Positions 17,964 to 28,800 of a stretch of DNA of 64,000 bases are shown here, in pieces. Position 1 is the stretch's first letter; every line of letters starts with the position of its first letter. Position numbers and translations under genes: made by a program. Under the pieces are notes generated by a model. It was not told the origin of the DNA, made no database searches, and saw nothing but the letters and a program-made list of their open reading frames with translations. The DNA is from Sergeia podlipaevii (Eukaryota > Euglenozoa > Kinetoplastea > Trypanosomatida > Trypanosomatidae). The stretch lies in NCBI GenBank assembly GCA_030849805.1, contig JASANZ010002241.1, positions 1 through 64,000 on the forward strand, written 5' to 3'.

Positions 17964-18604
17964 TGTTGCTAAATTGTAGAAAGAGGAGGTGGTGTGGATG
18001 GGGAGCAATGTCCTATGAAGTAGAAAAGAAATAAAAAGATGTGATAGGAGATATGTTCCAATGTTCTAATGTTCTCTCTCGATCTCTCACAACAATATAT
18101 ATATTTCCTCTTACTTAACAGCACTTGTCTATCCGTAGGAAGCTTCTTTACTGTGTGTGTTCTGATATTTTGATGGTGATGGTGGTGAGATCCAAGAAAA
18201 CGAGAGAGAGAGAAATACAAAAAAAAAATGCTAAACCGCTACTAGAGTGAACTTTCAAAGTGAAAATATGATATAAAAAAAGAGAAGAAGAAAGAAGAAG
18301 ATATACTGTATTTGTTTTTTTATGTACCTATCATATTGTATAATACGCGGGACAATATAACAGCAAGATGCGCAAAAAAAAAAAAAGAGAATCTTTCACT
18401 CCTAAAAAGAAGGAAAAAAAAAAGGCATAACATTGTCGCATGATCAGCACTCGCAATTTTGAGCAATAAGGCAAAAGCAAAAACAATCTATGAGTATAAA
18501 TGGCAAATATCACCAGTATGTACGCATTCTATCCATTCATCAGCGGTTCATGATCGCAAAAATGCATACTGCAGAACACAACACCAGCTCCCAGTGCTAT
18601 GATG
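17964..18604. other. Intergenic spacer
   Basis: AT-rich spacer with A-runs on + near 18222, 18373-18386 and 18416, giving pyrimidine tracts for the upstream acceptor. No gene. Confidence 0.65.
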
Positions 18605-18994
18605 CTACCAGCGACACATATCCTGGTACTCCTCCTGAATGCGTCGCCGCTCTTGCACCCCAGCCACCTTGGCGTGACGCTCTGCCTTCAGCCGAGCTCG
18701 CGCCTCCCGCCCTTGGGCAGCGGCGACTGCTTTCTCTCTAGCAGCCGCCACACGCGACTGAATACTTGTCTCCTGCTCCTGCTCCCGCTTCTCGTAGCTC
18801 ATACGTTGCTCTATATTGGCAAGGTCCCTCTCGCTTACGCACTGAAACTGAGATCTGAGGGTAGCGGGCAAGACGGGGGCACTATCTGTGTCCACAAAGG
18901 GAAGTTTGCCGTGGCTGCGTGCGTAGCGAAGGTTCATAGAAGCTCCATCGGCTTCTGGCGGTGGCACCGCAGGAATGCCATATACTCCGTTCAT
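18605..18994 (-). CDS. Small charged helical protein, unknown function
   Basis: 129 residues from the ATG at 18994 (the frame extends upstream only as Phe/Ser-rich spacer). Residues 1-50 are Pro/Gly-containing with an aromatic-rich start; residues 55-125 are almost entirely Glu, Gln, Arg, Lys and Ala in a pattern compatible with a long helix or coiled coil. No membrane segment, no Cys cluster, no recognised domain. Composition resembles small cytoskeletal, flagellar or mitoribosomal proteins, but none can be named. Supported by its GC content and by a purine-rich (+) run right upstream that would act as the splice tract. Confidence 0.5.
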   Translation of the reverse strand: MNGVYGIPAVPPPEADGASMNLRYARSHGKLPFVDTDSAPVLPATLRSQFQCVSERDLANIEQRMSYEKREQEQETSIQSRVAAAREKAVAAAQGREARARLKAERHAKVAGVQERRRIQEEYQDMCRW

Positions 18995-19451
18995 AAAGAA
19001 AGAAAGAAAGAAAGAAAAAAAAGAGGAAAAATGGGAAACACAGTCCTGCAGGATGCAAGAGGAAGTCAACTAACTTATATATATTGAGGCGCCAGAAACT
19101 GCTTTTCATAAAGAAAAATGTGTATGGGTGATGCAATATGCAAGCACCGAAGAAAAAAATATGGAGTGGTGTGTGCAATGACTAAGAGTAAAGTGCGAAA
19201 AAAAAAAAGAAGAAGAAGAAGGAATAAAGTAGCTGTGCTGAAAAGGGAAACTGCTGCCAACATCATTGGAATGAACAACGTACAAAAATCAGAAAAAAAT
19301 AAAAGCGCTCAGTCGACCAAACGATTGAAACTCGTGTTTCAGAAAAATTGTGCAGGGTATATATAATATTATTTCTATTTGTTTGTTTGTTTGCAAGTAA
19401 AGTCGTGAAAAAAAAAAAAATGTGGGCTTGAGTGAGCGCCGTCAGTAGTTT
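18995..19451. other. Intergenic spacer
   Basis: Contains a GAAA repeat at 18998-19018, A-runs at 19199-19209 and 19409-19421, and GTTT repeats at 19379-19393. No gene. Confidence 0.65.
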
Positions 19452-21314
19452 CTACACTACTTGATGGTGAAGGACGTTCACAGTCACATGAAGCTCACCT
19501 GCATTGTTCGATGCAAGGCCCTCCTTGACGGAAATGCCAGTGCGATAGTAAAGAGAGGGCCCTGCCTGACGAGGGTCGACAAGACTTGGAGCTCCCCCCA
19601 AGAGTGCAGACTTGAGAAACTCCTTCCCATTCTTGTGAGGCACCCATAGCAGGGCCTTCACGTTATGTCGACCAGGACACGCAGTAGGGAGGGAAACACT
19701 GGTGTACCCAACTGGCGCCTGATGTCCTTCCGCCCCCGCTCCTTCCGTGAACGCCGTCACCACAAGGCGCAGTGGGGCAGCCGCAACTGTAGCGTCTACG
19801 TAACTAAATGAAAACGGAGCGTTAAATACGTGGTCCACGTCGAACACCACGTTGCTGTGCACAACCCGGCCGGCAAAGGCAAGCTGCGTAGTGAAAGTGT
19901 TCTCCGTCGACATGGCACTGACTTCTTTCAATGCAACACCTTCATCAGGAGCTCCGCCCTCTCCGTCACAGCCTTCATGGCGTGTGTCTCGTTGAAACTC
20001 TACGCGTAAAAACACGGAGTCCTGCTCAATGCCCAAAGTGCGTTCTAACACGCCGAACACATGATAGCGTGTTCTTCCTCGCGCGGGTGGCTGTGCGATA
20101 GAAGCGGTAGCCCCGCCACCGGGGATACCTCCCATGCCAGTGGCCAGCAGCGTGCTGCGGTTGTGATGCGCACCTGTCTTTGCTCTCCCAGCGCGCGTTG
20201 GCGAAGTCAATGCGGCACCCATCCCTATGGTGCCGTGAGCAGTAGTCTGAGAGTGTCTTACAGAAGAAGAGGCCACACCACCTGAGCTGGCATCAGTAGA
20301 GACAAACCCGTGTGTAGGGTCCAGCGCCAGTAACCTCACCGTCTCCTTCAAAAGTCGCCGCGCAGCCGCGCGCTGGCCTTGCTGCAGCCCCGCCACCTTC
20401 TCTGTCACCTCACTGGACAGCACTCGCATGGTTTCCTCCACCTGCTCGACAGCGTTTGTGGGGACAGAGTAGCCCCTGCCAAGCCCCACGCTGATGGCGA
20501 GTCGGCCATCCCCATCGTTGCTGCTGCTCTCCGCCGCCACCACCTCTACCTTGAAAGAATAAATGTAAAGAGAGTCGACCATAAGCGTGTGGAACTCGTT
20601 GAGTGACGGCTTGGTTGTAAAGAAGTGTTCACTTCTCTCGGCGGTAATGGTGCACATGACCCGCTCCTGGCCTGACCATGACAGCGCTGCAATCGGCACC
20701 GATGCCGCATCGCCTGCTGCGTCATCGCTAGCCACTCCTTGCATCAGCTCCATGTCTGCTTCCCCACCCGTTTGGGGTGAAGAAGAAACAGCTAAAGGGG
20801 TGGCGATGGCTGTGAGGCTCCTCGTCCCCTGTACCCCACCCACTGCCCACATAAAGTACATATTGTTGTTGGGCTGATGATCCTTCCGGTGCTGTCTCAG
20901 CACCACAGGTGCCAGACGACTGGGTCCCTGAGGAGGATCTACGGGGAAGTCCTCCTCTGTGACGTCAATAAAGTCCTCAGTGGAGGGTCTGGTAAAGAAA
21001 CACGCAGCAGGGCTTTGCAAATGCGCCACCATGTCCTCCTTGCGTGGTAGTCGCTGCAGTAGAGATCCACGAGCGTCGACCAGATTGCTGCCAGTCGCAT
21101 CAGAGAAGGCAACCGTGTGGAGCTCCTTGTACACTGCAAGCCGCTCACTGGGGGAGAGCACCTTACTATCCCACGGCACCAACACACTGCATAACTCCTC
21201 CTGTGAGTCCTCTTCCACTACTAACGCGCGGGATACCGTGACACGAAAAGCAAGCTGGCGTACCGGCACCCTACTACCGTATCGTTGAGAAGAAGAAAAG
21301 CGGATGAAATCCAT
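19452..21314 (-). CDS. MKS1: MKS1-like B9-domain protein (ciliary transition zone)
   Basis: 620 residues. The C-terminus (about 416-588) has the layout of a B9 domain, a C2-like fold: an opening HVFGVLE/VFLRVEFQ pair, an FNAPFSFSY strand, an RLVVTAF strand and GYTSVSLPTACPGRHNVKALLWVP. A long N-terminal region starts with a 'SRVPVRQLAFRV' phrase similar to MKS1, in which B9 is C-terminal, and length is close to MKS1; B9D1 and B9D2 are only about 200 residues. MKS1 acts with B9D1, B9D2 and tectonic proteins at the basal-body transition zone to gate flagellar entry. Middle inserts (about 345-415) are Gly/Ser/Ala-rich. The name is based on architecture and pattern. Confidence 0.75.
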   Translation of the reverse strand: MDFIRFSSSQRYGSRVPVRQLAFRVTVSRALVVEEDSQEELCSVLVPWDSKVLSPSERLAVYKELHTVAFSDATGSNLVDARGSLLQRLPRKEDMVAHLQSPAACFFTRPSTEDFIDVTEEDFPVDPPQGPSRLAPVVLRQHRKDHQPNNNMYFMWAVGGVQGTRSLTAIATPLAVSSSPQTGGEADMELMQGVASDDAAGDAASVPIAALSWSGQERVMCTITAERSEHFFTTKPSLNEFHTLMVDSLYIYSFKVEVVAAESSSNDGDGRLAISVGLGRGYSVPTNAVEQVEETMRVLSSEVTEKVAGLQQGQRAAARRLLKETVRLLALDPTHGFVSTDASSGGVASSSVRHSQTTAHGTIGMGAALTSPTRAGRAKTGAHHNRSTLLATGMGGIPGGGATASIAQPPARGRTRYHVFGVLERTLGIEQDSVFLRVEFQRDTRHEGCDGEGGAPDEGVALKEVSAMSTENTFTTQLAFAGRVVHSNVVFDVDHVFNAPFSFSYVDATVAAAPLRLVVTAFTEGAGAEGHQAPVGYTSVSLPTACPGRHNVKALLWVPHKNGKEFLKSALLGGAPSLVDPRQAGPSLYYRTGISVKEGLASNNAGELHVTVNVLHHQVV

Positions 21315-21917
21315 TTGCTAAAGGGGAAAAAAAAATGATATGTGTTTGCGTGCGCGTGCCTTCTATGAATGCTTCCTATATGTGCCTATCTTCTCCTTCA
21401 GTGACACTAAAAAGAAAAAGAAAGAAAAGCGATCAAGACGTATCTATTATGAGTGTATTTATTCTATTTTGCGTAACTAGCAGAGTGTTACTAGAGCCAA
21501 AAGCCTTCAACGCGAGTAATGCAAGAGAAACAGAGAGAACAAAGATAAAAGAAGTGTGTGTCCGGTGGTCTCGTACTTGTTCTAAACCAATTTAATTTAT
21601 CAAAAATAGAAATAATCAAACTTTTTTTTATAAAGTGAAAGAAGAGTACATTACCCAAATCTCACTATATAAAGAGTTGTCGCTTTTAAGAATATTATTG
21701 CCATTACTCGTAGTATTGTGTGAACTGTCGCTGATAAATGCGTACGTACATGATACTTTACAGCAGCATGTATATATATCAAAGGTTAGTCAAAATAACA
21801 AAGAATAATTAGTTTGTGAAGCTTCCATGGAAGAATACTGGTGTAAGTCCCCTTTCTGATATAACCTAAAGAAAAAAAAAAGACATCGTTGTCATTTCCC
21901 TGTGAGGCAAGAGGTAC
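21315..21917. other. Intergenic spacer
   Basis: AT-rich spacer including the acceptor described separately. A short TA repeat lies near 21771. Beyond 21340 only unstructured sequence, no gene. Confidence 0.6.
21318..21335 (-). promoter_or_regulatory. Candidate trans-splice acceptor of MKS1-like gene
   Basis: On the minus strand nine T, four C and three T run into AG (21318-21319), three bases before the ATG at 21314. This is the strongest short pyrimidine-AG signal next to a start in the window and predicts a very short 5' UTR. Confidence 0.5.
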
Positions 21918-22649
21918 TTACTCAGTATAGTGATACACCTGCAAGGAAGCCACCTCAGCAGCTTTCCACTGCTTCAAGTAAGGCACCGGCCAGCGATTAG
22001 AGACTACAATACAGCCACGTACCTTGCATATCTCTGTGATAGCGTCCTTCAGCTGCTCAAGAGCCTCTGGAAGTAAGTACAAGAAGAGCACATGACCCGC
22101 ATCCACAACGTGGCTATCATTGCTGCTGCTGTTGCTATACACAATGGGAAAGTACTTGTCTCTGTCGCATTTCTGAATATCCTCGCAAATAAACTCAAAC
22201 TGCGCAGTTGCGGTGTTTTCGTTGCTCGCCGAGAGAAGAGAGCTGCCGCCGTTGGCGAGTTTGCTGTAGGCGACATCAATGAGTGCCTCATCGAGATCAA
22301 TGCCAGTAGCAGTAATCTGTAGAGGAACAACAGCTCCCGCCAAAGAAGAAGAAGAAGGAATGACCTCCCTCAGCAGCGCAGCACCACGTTCTTGCCACAC
22401 CAAGCTCAAGTGGCGTGCAAGGAAGAAGAGCGCGCTGCCGTCACCACAGCCCAAATCAGTAAGACGCAATGAGATGCTCATGCCTTCAGCGGTATTTCTA
22501 TGCTGCTGCTGCTGCTGCTGCCGCTTTATAGAGGCAGCTATAGCATGATCAGCAATCCACTCGGCAAGCTCAACTGTGTCAGACTCGCTTGTTGCGACGA
22601 ACGGAGAGATAAACACACCATCATCCCACTGGAAAGGAAGATCACACAT
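21918..22649 (-). CDS. Class I SAM-dependent methyltransferase
   Basis: 243 residues from the ATG at 22649. Motif I LTDLGCGDGS at 63-72 binds S-adenosylmethionine; a second acidic strand ATGIDLDEAL (114-123) follows, and the later DAGHVLFLYLLPEAL strand is the equivalent of motif IV. A short Gln run at 44-49 comes from CTG repeats at 22500-22523. The order of motifs and the phrase FLYLLPEALEQLK are reminiscent of FAM173/ATPSCKMT-type protein-lysine methyltransferases, which act on mitochondrial proteins, but no substrate-specific motif is seen. A longer frame begins upstream in translated spacer and was not used. Enzyme class is secure, target is not. Confidence 0.75.
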   Translation of the reverse strand: MCDLPFQWDDGVFISPFVATSESDTVELAEWIADHAIAASIKRQQQQQQHRNTAEGMSISLRLTDLGCGDGSALFFLARHLSLVWQERGAALLREVIPSSSSLAGAVVPLQITATGIDLDEALIDVAYSKLANGGSSLLSASNENTATAQFEFICEDIQKCDRDKYFPIVYSNSSSNDSHVVDAGHVLFLYLLPEALEQLKDAITEICKVRGCIVVSNRWPVPYLKQWKAAEVASLQVYHYTE

Positions 22650-23697
22650 CTCAGCGTAACGCAAGAAGAAAGAGAGAGAGAGAGAGGAAGTAAACACGCT
22701 TCTATTTTTTCCTTATTGTCTAGATATATATATATCACTCCCCACGCATCGATCAGTGCAAATGCAACACTGCCGAGTTAGTCTGAAGAAAAATGAGAAA
22801 AAAAGAAATTGTAAAAAACACGAAAAGAGAAAAAGGAAAGGAAACCGGAATAATGACGGGCACACACACCTACATAGAACTATATCTGAGCTGAAGAATT
22901 GCTTGATAGCTCTTGACGTAAATAAATAAAAAGGCAACCAAAAAAATTAACAAGAAAGCAACAAACGTTGTAAAAAAAAAAAAATGGGGAAAAAGGGAAG
23001 AAGATAGATAAATGCAGTTATGAAGAAGCAATGCAGATTGGCAACTACGATCGAGTCCTCAACTAGCGAGAGCTGTTTGAAGCTCTTTCCTTCTCTCACT
23101 CATTATCTTCCTGCAAACGAGAGATAGAGAGAGTGTGTGTCTTCTCACTCAAACCAACTTAAAAAAAAAAAAAAAAAATCAGCGTTGAGAAAGACACTTG
23201 GCACTAAAAAGGAACAGAAATGAATACATTTTTGTTGTTGTTTTGACTACAGCTAGCGACCGCAGCACACAAACATAATATATGGATCGAAATAGCAACA
23301 AGTGAAGAAGTAAAGACCCACAATATGATAAAAAAAAAACTCTAAAAAATAAAAAAGAAGATGGGCACTTCAAACGTGTGTTTTTTATTATTGTATCTTG
23401 TCTCTTCAATTCCTTGTGCTCAATCTCTCTAGTATACATCAAGTGAGTTTTCTTTTTTTTTTTTCTTTGCTTCCCTCTCCCTCCTCCTTTCTCGCACTCG
23501 TCATCTCTCTCTAATTTACAACTTTCAACGTGAGCACGCAAAACCTGCTCACCCGCACCACCAATGCATTCGCCGCAACGCAACGGCTGTGTGACTCCTA
23601 TTTTTCGCTCTGCTTTCTCTCACCTTCGTGCTTCCTTCCGCGTTTTTCGATTTTTGTTGCTTCGCCGCCGCAGCAGCAGCAGCAGAAGGGGGACTGA
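22650..23697. other. Intergenic spacer
   Basis: 1-kb spacer, strongly A-rich on +, with GA repeats 22670-22686 and A-runs at 22972-22984 and 23160-23177. A pyrimidine-rich + stretch lies at 23448-23520. A 134-codon frame at 23179-23583 is composition-driven. No gene supported. Confidence 0.6.
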
Positions 23698-24528
23698 CTA
23701 CTCCTGAACAAGCTCCTTCACGCTCAGCCCGCACTCCTTGCGGTCTGGGGTACCGTCTATCGCGTAGAACTTTTTCCGTGCCTTCCAGAACTCTACGACA
23801 GGAAGTGTAACGGCACAAAACTGGCGCCAACGTTGCTCCTGTTCCTTCGCATCTAAACCAGCCGCAGTCATCCGCACAAAGCTCACGGAACGGGGGCAAT
23901 CCAAAAAGATGGCGATGCTCAGCTCCCCGAGCGTGGCCTCTAGTTCTATGGCTTGCTCAATAGTGCGAGGGTACCCATCAAGAAAGAACGTCTGCTTAGG
24001 ACGAAAAACGTCAGGGTTGCGCTCAAGCTCCGCCGCAGCTGCCGCTTCAGCGACTGCGATGCGGTTCGCAAAAAGCGCCGTCAGCACGTTAGTAGCAACT
24101 GGAACGGACTTCTGGACCGATGCCATCACAGCCTCCTGCAGCTCCCGTGGGATGGGTATGGTCTCCCCATCTCCTTTCTTACTCCGTCCACCGTTAATGG
24201 CCTCCTCCAGCAACTCGCTGGGGGAGAGCACAATACCGTGGTTCGCCACAGCAGCCATTGCGCTCTGAGCGGTCTTTCCGCTATAAGGAGTACCAAAGAT
24301 GGAAATCATCTTACGTGGTGCCGTCACCTTGAAGGTTGTCGTCGTGGTGGGCTCGCTTGACTTGTGCTCCTCCTCCATCTCCTGTAAGCGTGCGATCATG
24401 GCGCTGATAGGATTGCTAGGACCAGATAGGACGAGCTCACAAGTGATCTGCTCAAGGAGCGGCTGCACCTGGTGTACGGCCAGGTTCGACTGCGAGCGCA
24501 GCTTCTTGTAGTACTCTGAGGTGGCCAT
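23698..24528 (-). CDS. Adenylate kinase-like protein with DPY30/RIIa-like N-terminus
   Basis: 276 residues from the ATG at 24528. The first ~52 residues (YYKKLRS to RLQEM) have the dimerization-docking helix pattern of DPY30/RIIa domains: a Q-P-L-L-E core, then N/D-P-I-x-x-M-I. The nucleotide-kinase fold starts at 74: P-loop GTPYSGKT (79-86), with Lys85 kept but the usual GxPGSGKGT altered. LDGYPRT (183-189) matches the adenylate kinase LDGFPRT, with Arg188. Later Arg residues lie around 213-219 and 234, and a terminal YAIDGT strand at 255-260. No clear zinc or lid motif, so activity may be reduced. Trypanosomatids have several flagellar adenylate kinases, and docking-domain fusions suit axonemal anchoring; location is inference. 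Confidence 0.75.
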   Translation of the reverse strand: MATSEYYKKLRSQSNLAVHQVQPLLEQITCELVLSGPSNPISAMIARLQEMEEEHKSSEPTTTTTFKVTAPRKMISIFGTPYSGKTAQSAMAAVANHGIVLSPSELLEEAINGGRSKKGDGETIPIPRELQEAVMASVQKSVPVATNVLTALFANRIAVAEAAAAAELERNPDVFRPKQTFFLDGYPRTIEQAIELEATLGELSIAIFLDCPRSVSFVRMTAAGLDAKEQEQRWRQFCAVTLPVVEFWKARKKFYAIDGTPDRKECGLSVKELVQE

Positions 24529-25204
24529 TGCTATATATAAATATACACGTAACGAAGCACGTATATAGATATATGTGCGTAGTAGGAAAGATAAGAATAA
24601 TAAAACAAAGACTATCACTGTCCTGCCTCCTGAGGAGTAAGCGCTATATGTATGTATGTATGTATGTACGTAACTACTTGTGAGGTTAAAAAAAAAAATG
24701 CACGAAAAAAGAGAATGGGGAATATAAACGAGCAATGTGTACATGCGTGTGTGCCTGCGTGTGTCTGTGTAGAATCGTCAACACATTGTCAAAAAATGTG
24801 ATGTTACAAAAGAAAAAAAAAGAAGAAAGAAATTACAGGGTAGAGAACTGCTCCATGAAAGCCCCTTTATTGATAGTAGTAAACTCTCCTCACCCCCTCT
24901 CCCTCTTAAAAAAAAAAAAAAAAAACTTGCCTCCGCTACATTATATATAGTGTTCGTGCGTGGTTTTTTTTTTCTTTGAGGGGTAAATGTATGTCGGCGC
25001 GCCACATAGCACTCAGTATTATTCACATTAGACGTGTAGTGTCGTCATTTCGTTTTGGGGGGCAGCTGCTACAGCACCCTGATACAAGGCCTATGTACAT
25101 TCAACTCAAGTAAGCTATACATATACAAATGTATATCAACAATTATAGTAGCGCACACACACACACACAAAGGAGATAGAGATTTCCTCTCTCATACTGA
25201 CTAC

Positions 25205-25246
<42 letters not shown>

Positions 25247-25851
25247 TATCTCAACAGAAAAAAAGTCTCTCAAGAAATCTAAGTAAGAGCTGAAAAAATC
25301 AAAAAAAATGCATATTTTTTCTATTCCTCTTGTCATATATATTTATGGGTAATGAGAAACATAAATGGCAAGCACAGAGAAGAAAAAAAGAAAATCATAA
25401 ACGGTACAAATATATGTAAAAACTCTACAACAGCTCTACTACAACACAGCCAAAAAAACTTCACCGCAGTTGATTGAGGAAAACAGGGAAAAAAAAATAA
25501 TAATAAGCAAAAAAAAAAAATAGCAGCAAAGTACATACATTAAATAGTCTAACGCGCGTACATACATGTCAGCGCTTCATAGCGCAAATATATATATATA
25601 CTCGGAAAGAAAAGAAAAAAAAAACAGACGCGCATAAAGGACTCTAAATGGGTGTTATAGTCATCCATTCTCTCTCTCTCACACACAGACACGTAAAGCA
25701 CCTGCGTCCGCGCGCGCGCACTCATGCCTCCTCTCTCTCTTCTCTCCCTCTAATCATTATAACTATAACAATACACACGAGCGGTCTAATTTTCAATTTG
25801 GCCTCCCAAGTGAACGCTGCCGCCCTCCCTTCCTCTTGTTCTTCCTCTTCG
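24529..25851. other. Intergenic spacer rich in microsatellites
   Basis: 1.3-kb spacer. TATG repeats at 24647-24668, GT-rich 24738-24768, a 17-A run at 24909-24925, CA repeats at 25153-25169, TA repeat 25209-25245, CT repeat near 25669-25681 and a CG-alternating run at 25710-25719. No gene. Confidence 0.65.
25209..25245. repeat. (TA)n microsatellite
   Basis: About 18 uninterrupted TA units inside the spacer upstream of the paladin-like gene's 3' end. Likely length-polymorphic between strains; no other role visible. Confidence 0.9.
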
Positions 25852-28800
25852 TTAATTGAGCGAAGAAGTCGCGCGCAAAGTCGTCAATTCAGGATGAGAT
25901 GCCATCCACTCTACAAAAGTACAGCTCATGCGCTTGCGCATTCGGTCATAAGACTCCTCCAAGTATGCTTGAAAGGCAACCAAGTTGAAGTACCGAATGA
26001 GGTAGTGCACACCGGCGTGGTGAGCGCGGGCACGGCCCTCCTCGGTGCTATCAGGCGAGGAAGCCAGCAAAACGTACATCTCAATAGCGGTACGAAGATT
26101 TTGCATCCGTGAGCACGCCTCCAGGACAAGATCGACGCGGTACTTGGCTCGACGGCCCTCAGTGAGAACTCGCTTGAGCTGCGTGATTACATGGTACTCT
26201 CCACGGCTAAGATCCGACTCGTCCTCCCCGTACAACGGATTGTTGACGCTATGAAGCTCATCGTAGTACTCTGGAATAACAAGACCAATGAGAAGGCAGC
26301 AGACAACCATGCCCGTCGTCGTACGTCCGCGACCCATCTGGCAGTTGAACACGAAAGAAAGCGTCTCGCGGCGATCCAGGTGTTCAGCAATGCGAGGCAG
26401 CAGCACAGACACGAGGGAGTCAAAGTCACTGATTTCGGGGCTTTGCTCATCCGTTACCGGGAGCCGCAAGAACTGGCAGCGCCGACCCTTCGCGCTGAGC
26501 TCCGTGTACACATCACGCACCGTCAGCACCGTGGCGCTGTTGGCCGTCTCCCAGTTCCCTACCAGCTCGCCGGGGTTGCCTTCGTCGTGAATAAGGAACT
26601 TCCCGTCGTACTGGGCGGCCTCGTTGAGAATATCGTTCTTCAGCTGCACCTCCACCTGCTCAATCTTGTTGGTCTGAATGCCAGTCAACTCCACGTTCAC
26701 GTAAGGCCGCTCCAAATCTCTAAATACACATGGTTTATCACCCACGTAGACGATGGGCTCCTCGCGCAGGTTCACCCAGACAACGGAACCTCGCAGGGGA
26801 CGCTGCAACTCCTCGGGCTTAAAAGTGGGATCAAAGAGGCGTGGAGCAGCAAAGCCACGGAAGAGTTCGGAATCATTAGCTTCGCCTGGGTACGTGCGCA
26901 GCGGCTCGTTCGAAGCGCCGAGGAGTGCAATTACGTTGTGTACACCGAGCATGGTCGGGATAGCCACACCGTAAACGTTCACCATGTCCACCTTGCGGAA
27001 GTTTGGCGCACCGCATACAACCGGCCGCAGGCCCTTCTTCTGGCATCCAGGAAAGTGGTCTGCCTTGATGCAGAAGTTGGCAGTGAGCACATCGCCACAG
27101 CGGCGTGAGAGGTCAGCCTTCATGAGATTGTCGGTGGAGATGTATTTGAGGGCAGCCTCGCCTCGTGCGTCAAGGGTGTCGATGATGTTGCACACCTCTG
27201 ACCGCTCTTTTACCCACTTACTGAAAGACAAGTTTATATCCACACCACCCATGTCATCAAGGTAAAGTGAAGTGAGCAACACTAGCAGGTAGCAGCGGAG
27301 GCCGTGCAGAGCATCCAGCACGCACTGGGGCTTGCTCCCGCCCACAACTCCAATACGGCGCTTGAGATAATCTAAAGTGTGAAGTATGTTCCAGTTTCTG
27401 CCACGTCCACCTAGTGAGATGGCCGCATCCACAGTGCGCAGCAGCGTGCCGGCGGTCAGCATCTGGCAAATGGTGGAGGCAAGGAGCAACTCGATTGGGT
27501 GGTCCGGCACCTCGTCGCTGCCCACCGGCACAGTACTTGCCATGTGAGCGCCAGCGATAAGCTTCCCAGTCGCGCTGACTCGCAGCAGCTCTGCCAGATC
27601 GGTGGTGGACTGCACCGTGCGCAAGTCACGGAGGTGGGAGGCCCGGTAAAGCGTCAACACGTTCAGTGCCACAGTCGTGCGGGTAGAGCCCTCAGAGTCG
27701 TTGATAATCATAATGTCGCGCGGGTCCGCACCACACTCAGCGAGGTAGCTCAGCAAGGGGTCGATGTCTGTCGCAAGCATGTGTCCGGAGAATGGGATCG
27801 GCACGCGGTGGTACACAACTGAGTTGTCCTCTACAAACTCCTCCATGGTGGAGCGTGGAGTGCGCACGGAGGTAACCTTCACCTTGAAGGCGGTTCTCTC
27901 GCCACTTTCGTTGATGCGGTGCAACAACATATAGCCATCGTTTTCTTGTGCCTCTAGCAGTACATCGCGACGGAGACGGTCCTCGATCTGCTCGATAGCC
28001 TGCAGCGTCACGTGCATGGTCGTGCCGCTCTCCGCCCCGTCACCCCGCGCACTGTATTCAGTGAGAGTGTAGTTTACGTCGTTGATCTGCACCATGGGTT
28101 CAGCGCGCAGGCTCAGCCAGTGCACCTTCTGGTGCTCCGGGAAGGCACTGCGGACTGCGCAAACGAGTTCCTTCCTCGCACCACCACCTAGGCGGCCGCA
28201 CGTGAAGATGGGCACGTCAGGAACCAGCTGCCGCAGCTGCCGCACGGGTGCACCGTCCTTGGTCATTGGCACACTGCAGAGAATATGTCCCGAGCTGAGC
28301 ACGTTACCGCGGCGATGACGGACGACACGCGCCACGACGGCCTCCGCCCCGTCCACGTGAGGGGCGACAATCTTCTCCTCCCGCAGTTGATCCAGCAGTT
28401 TGTCGCGAACGCCCTTTATGAGCACCTTCAGCTCCGGATTGTCGTCAAGCCACTCGGTGAAGGAAAGCTTGGTCGCGAAGTTCCAAAGACGCTGCTCGCA
28501 GTAGTAAGAGAAGACCAGCAAGTAGGCGTAAAGCTGCAACCGCATCATCGCTATCTGCGCGCCTTCCTCGCCGACACCAGAGAAGGCCTCGTTGATGTGA
28601 TCCGCCATTGAGTAGACCTTGTCGGCCATGTCCATTAAAATCATCAGTCGCCGCTCATGAAGCTTGCCATCGGGAAAGAGAGAAACAAGCTTTTGAATGG
28701 TACGGAAGGTGAGGGTGTTGGTGTTTCCGCGCAGCACGCGTACATCCACAGAGATATCCTTGACGCACAGCTGGTAGAAGCGAACGATGCTAGCGATCAA

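Noticed and set aside
23179..23583. 134-codon minus frame upstream of the adenylate kinase stop
   Set aside because: Lys run and Phe/Leu run from homopolymers; no domain or conserved look.
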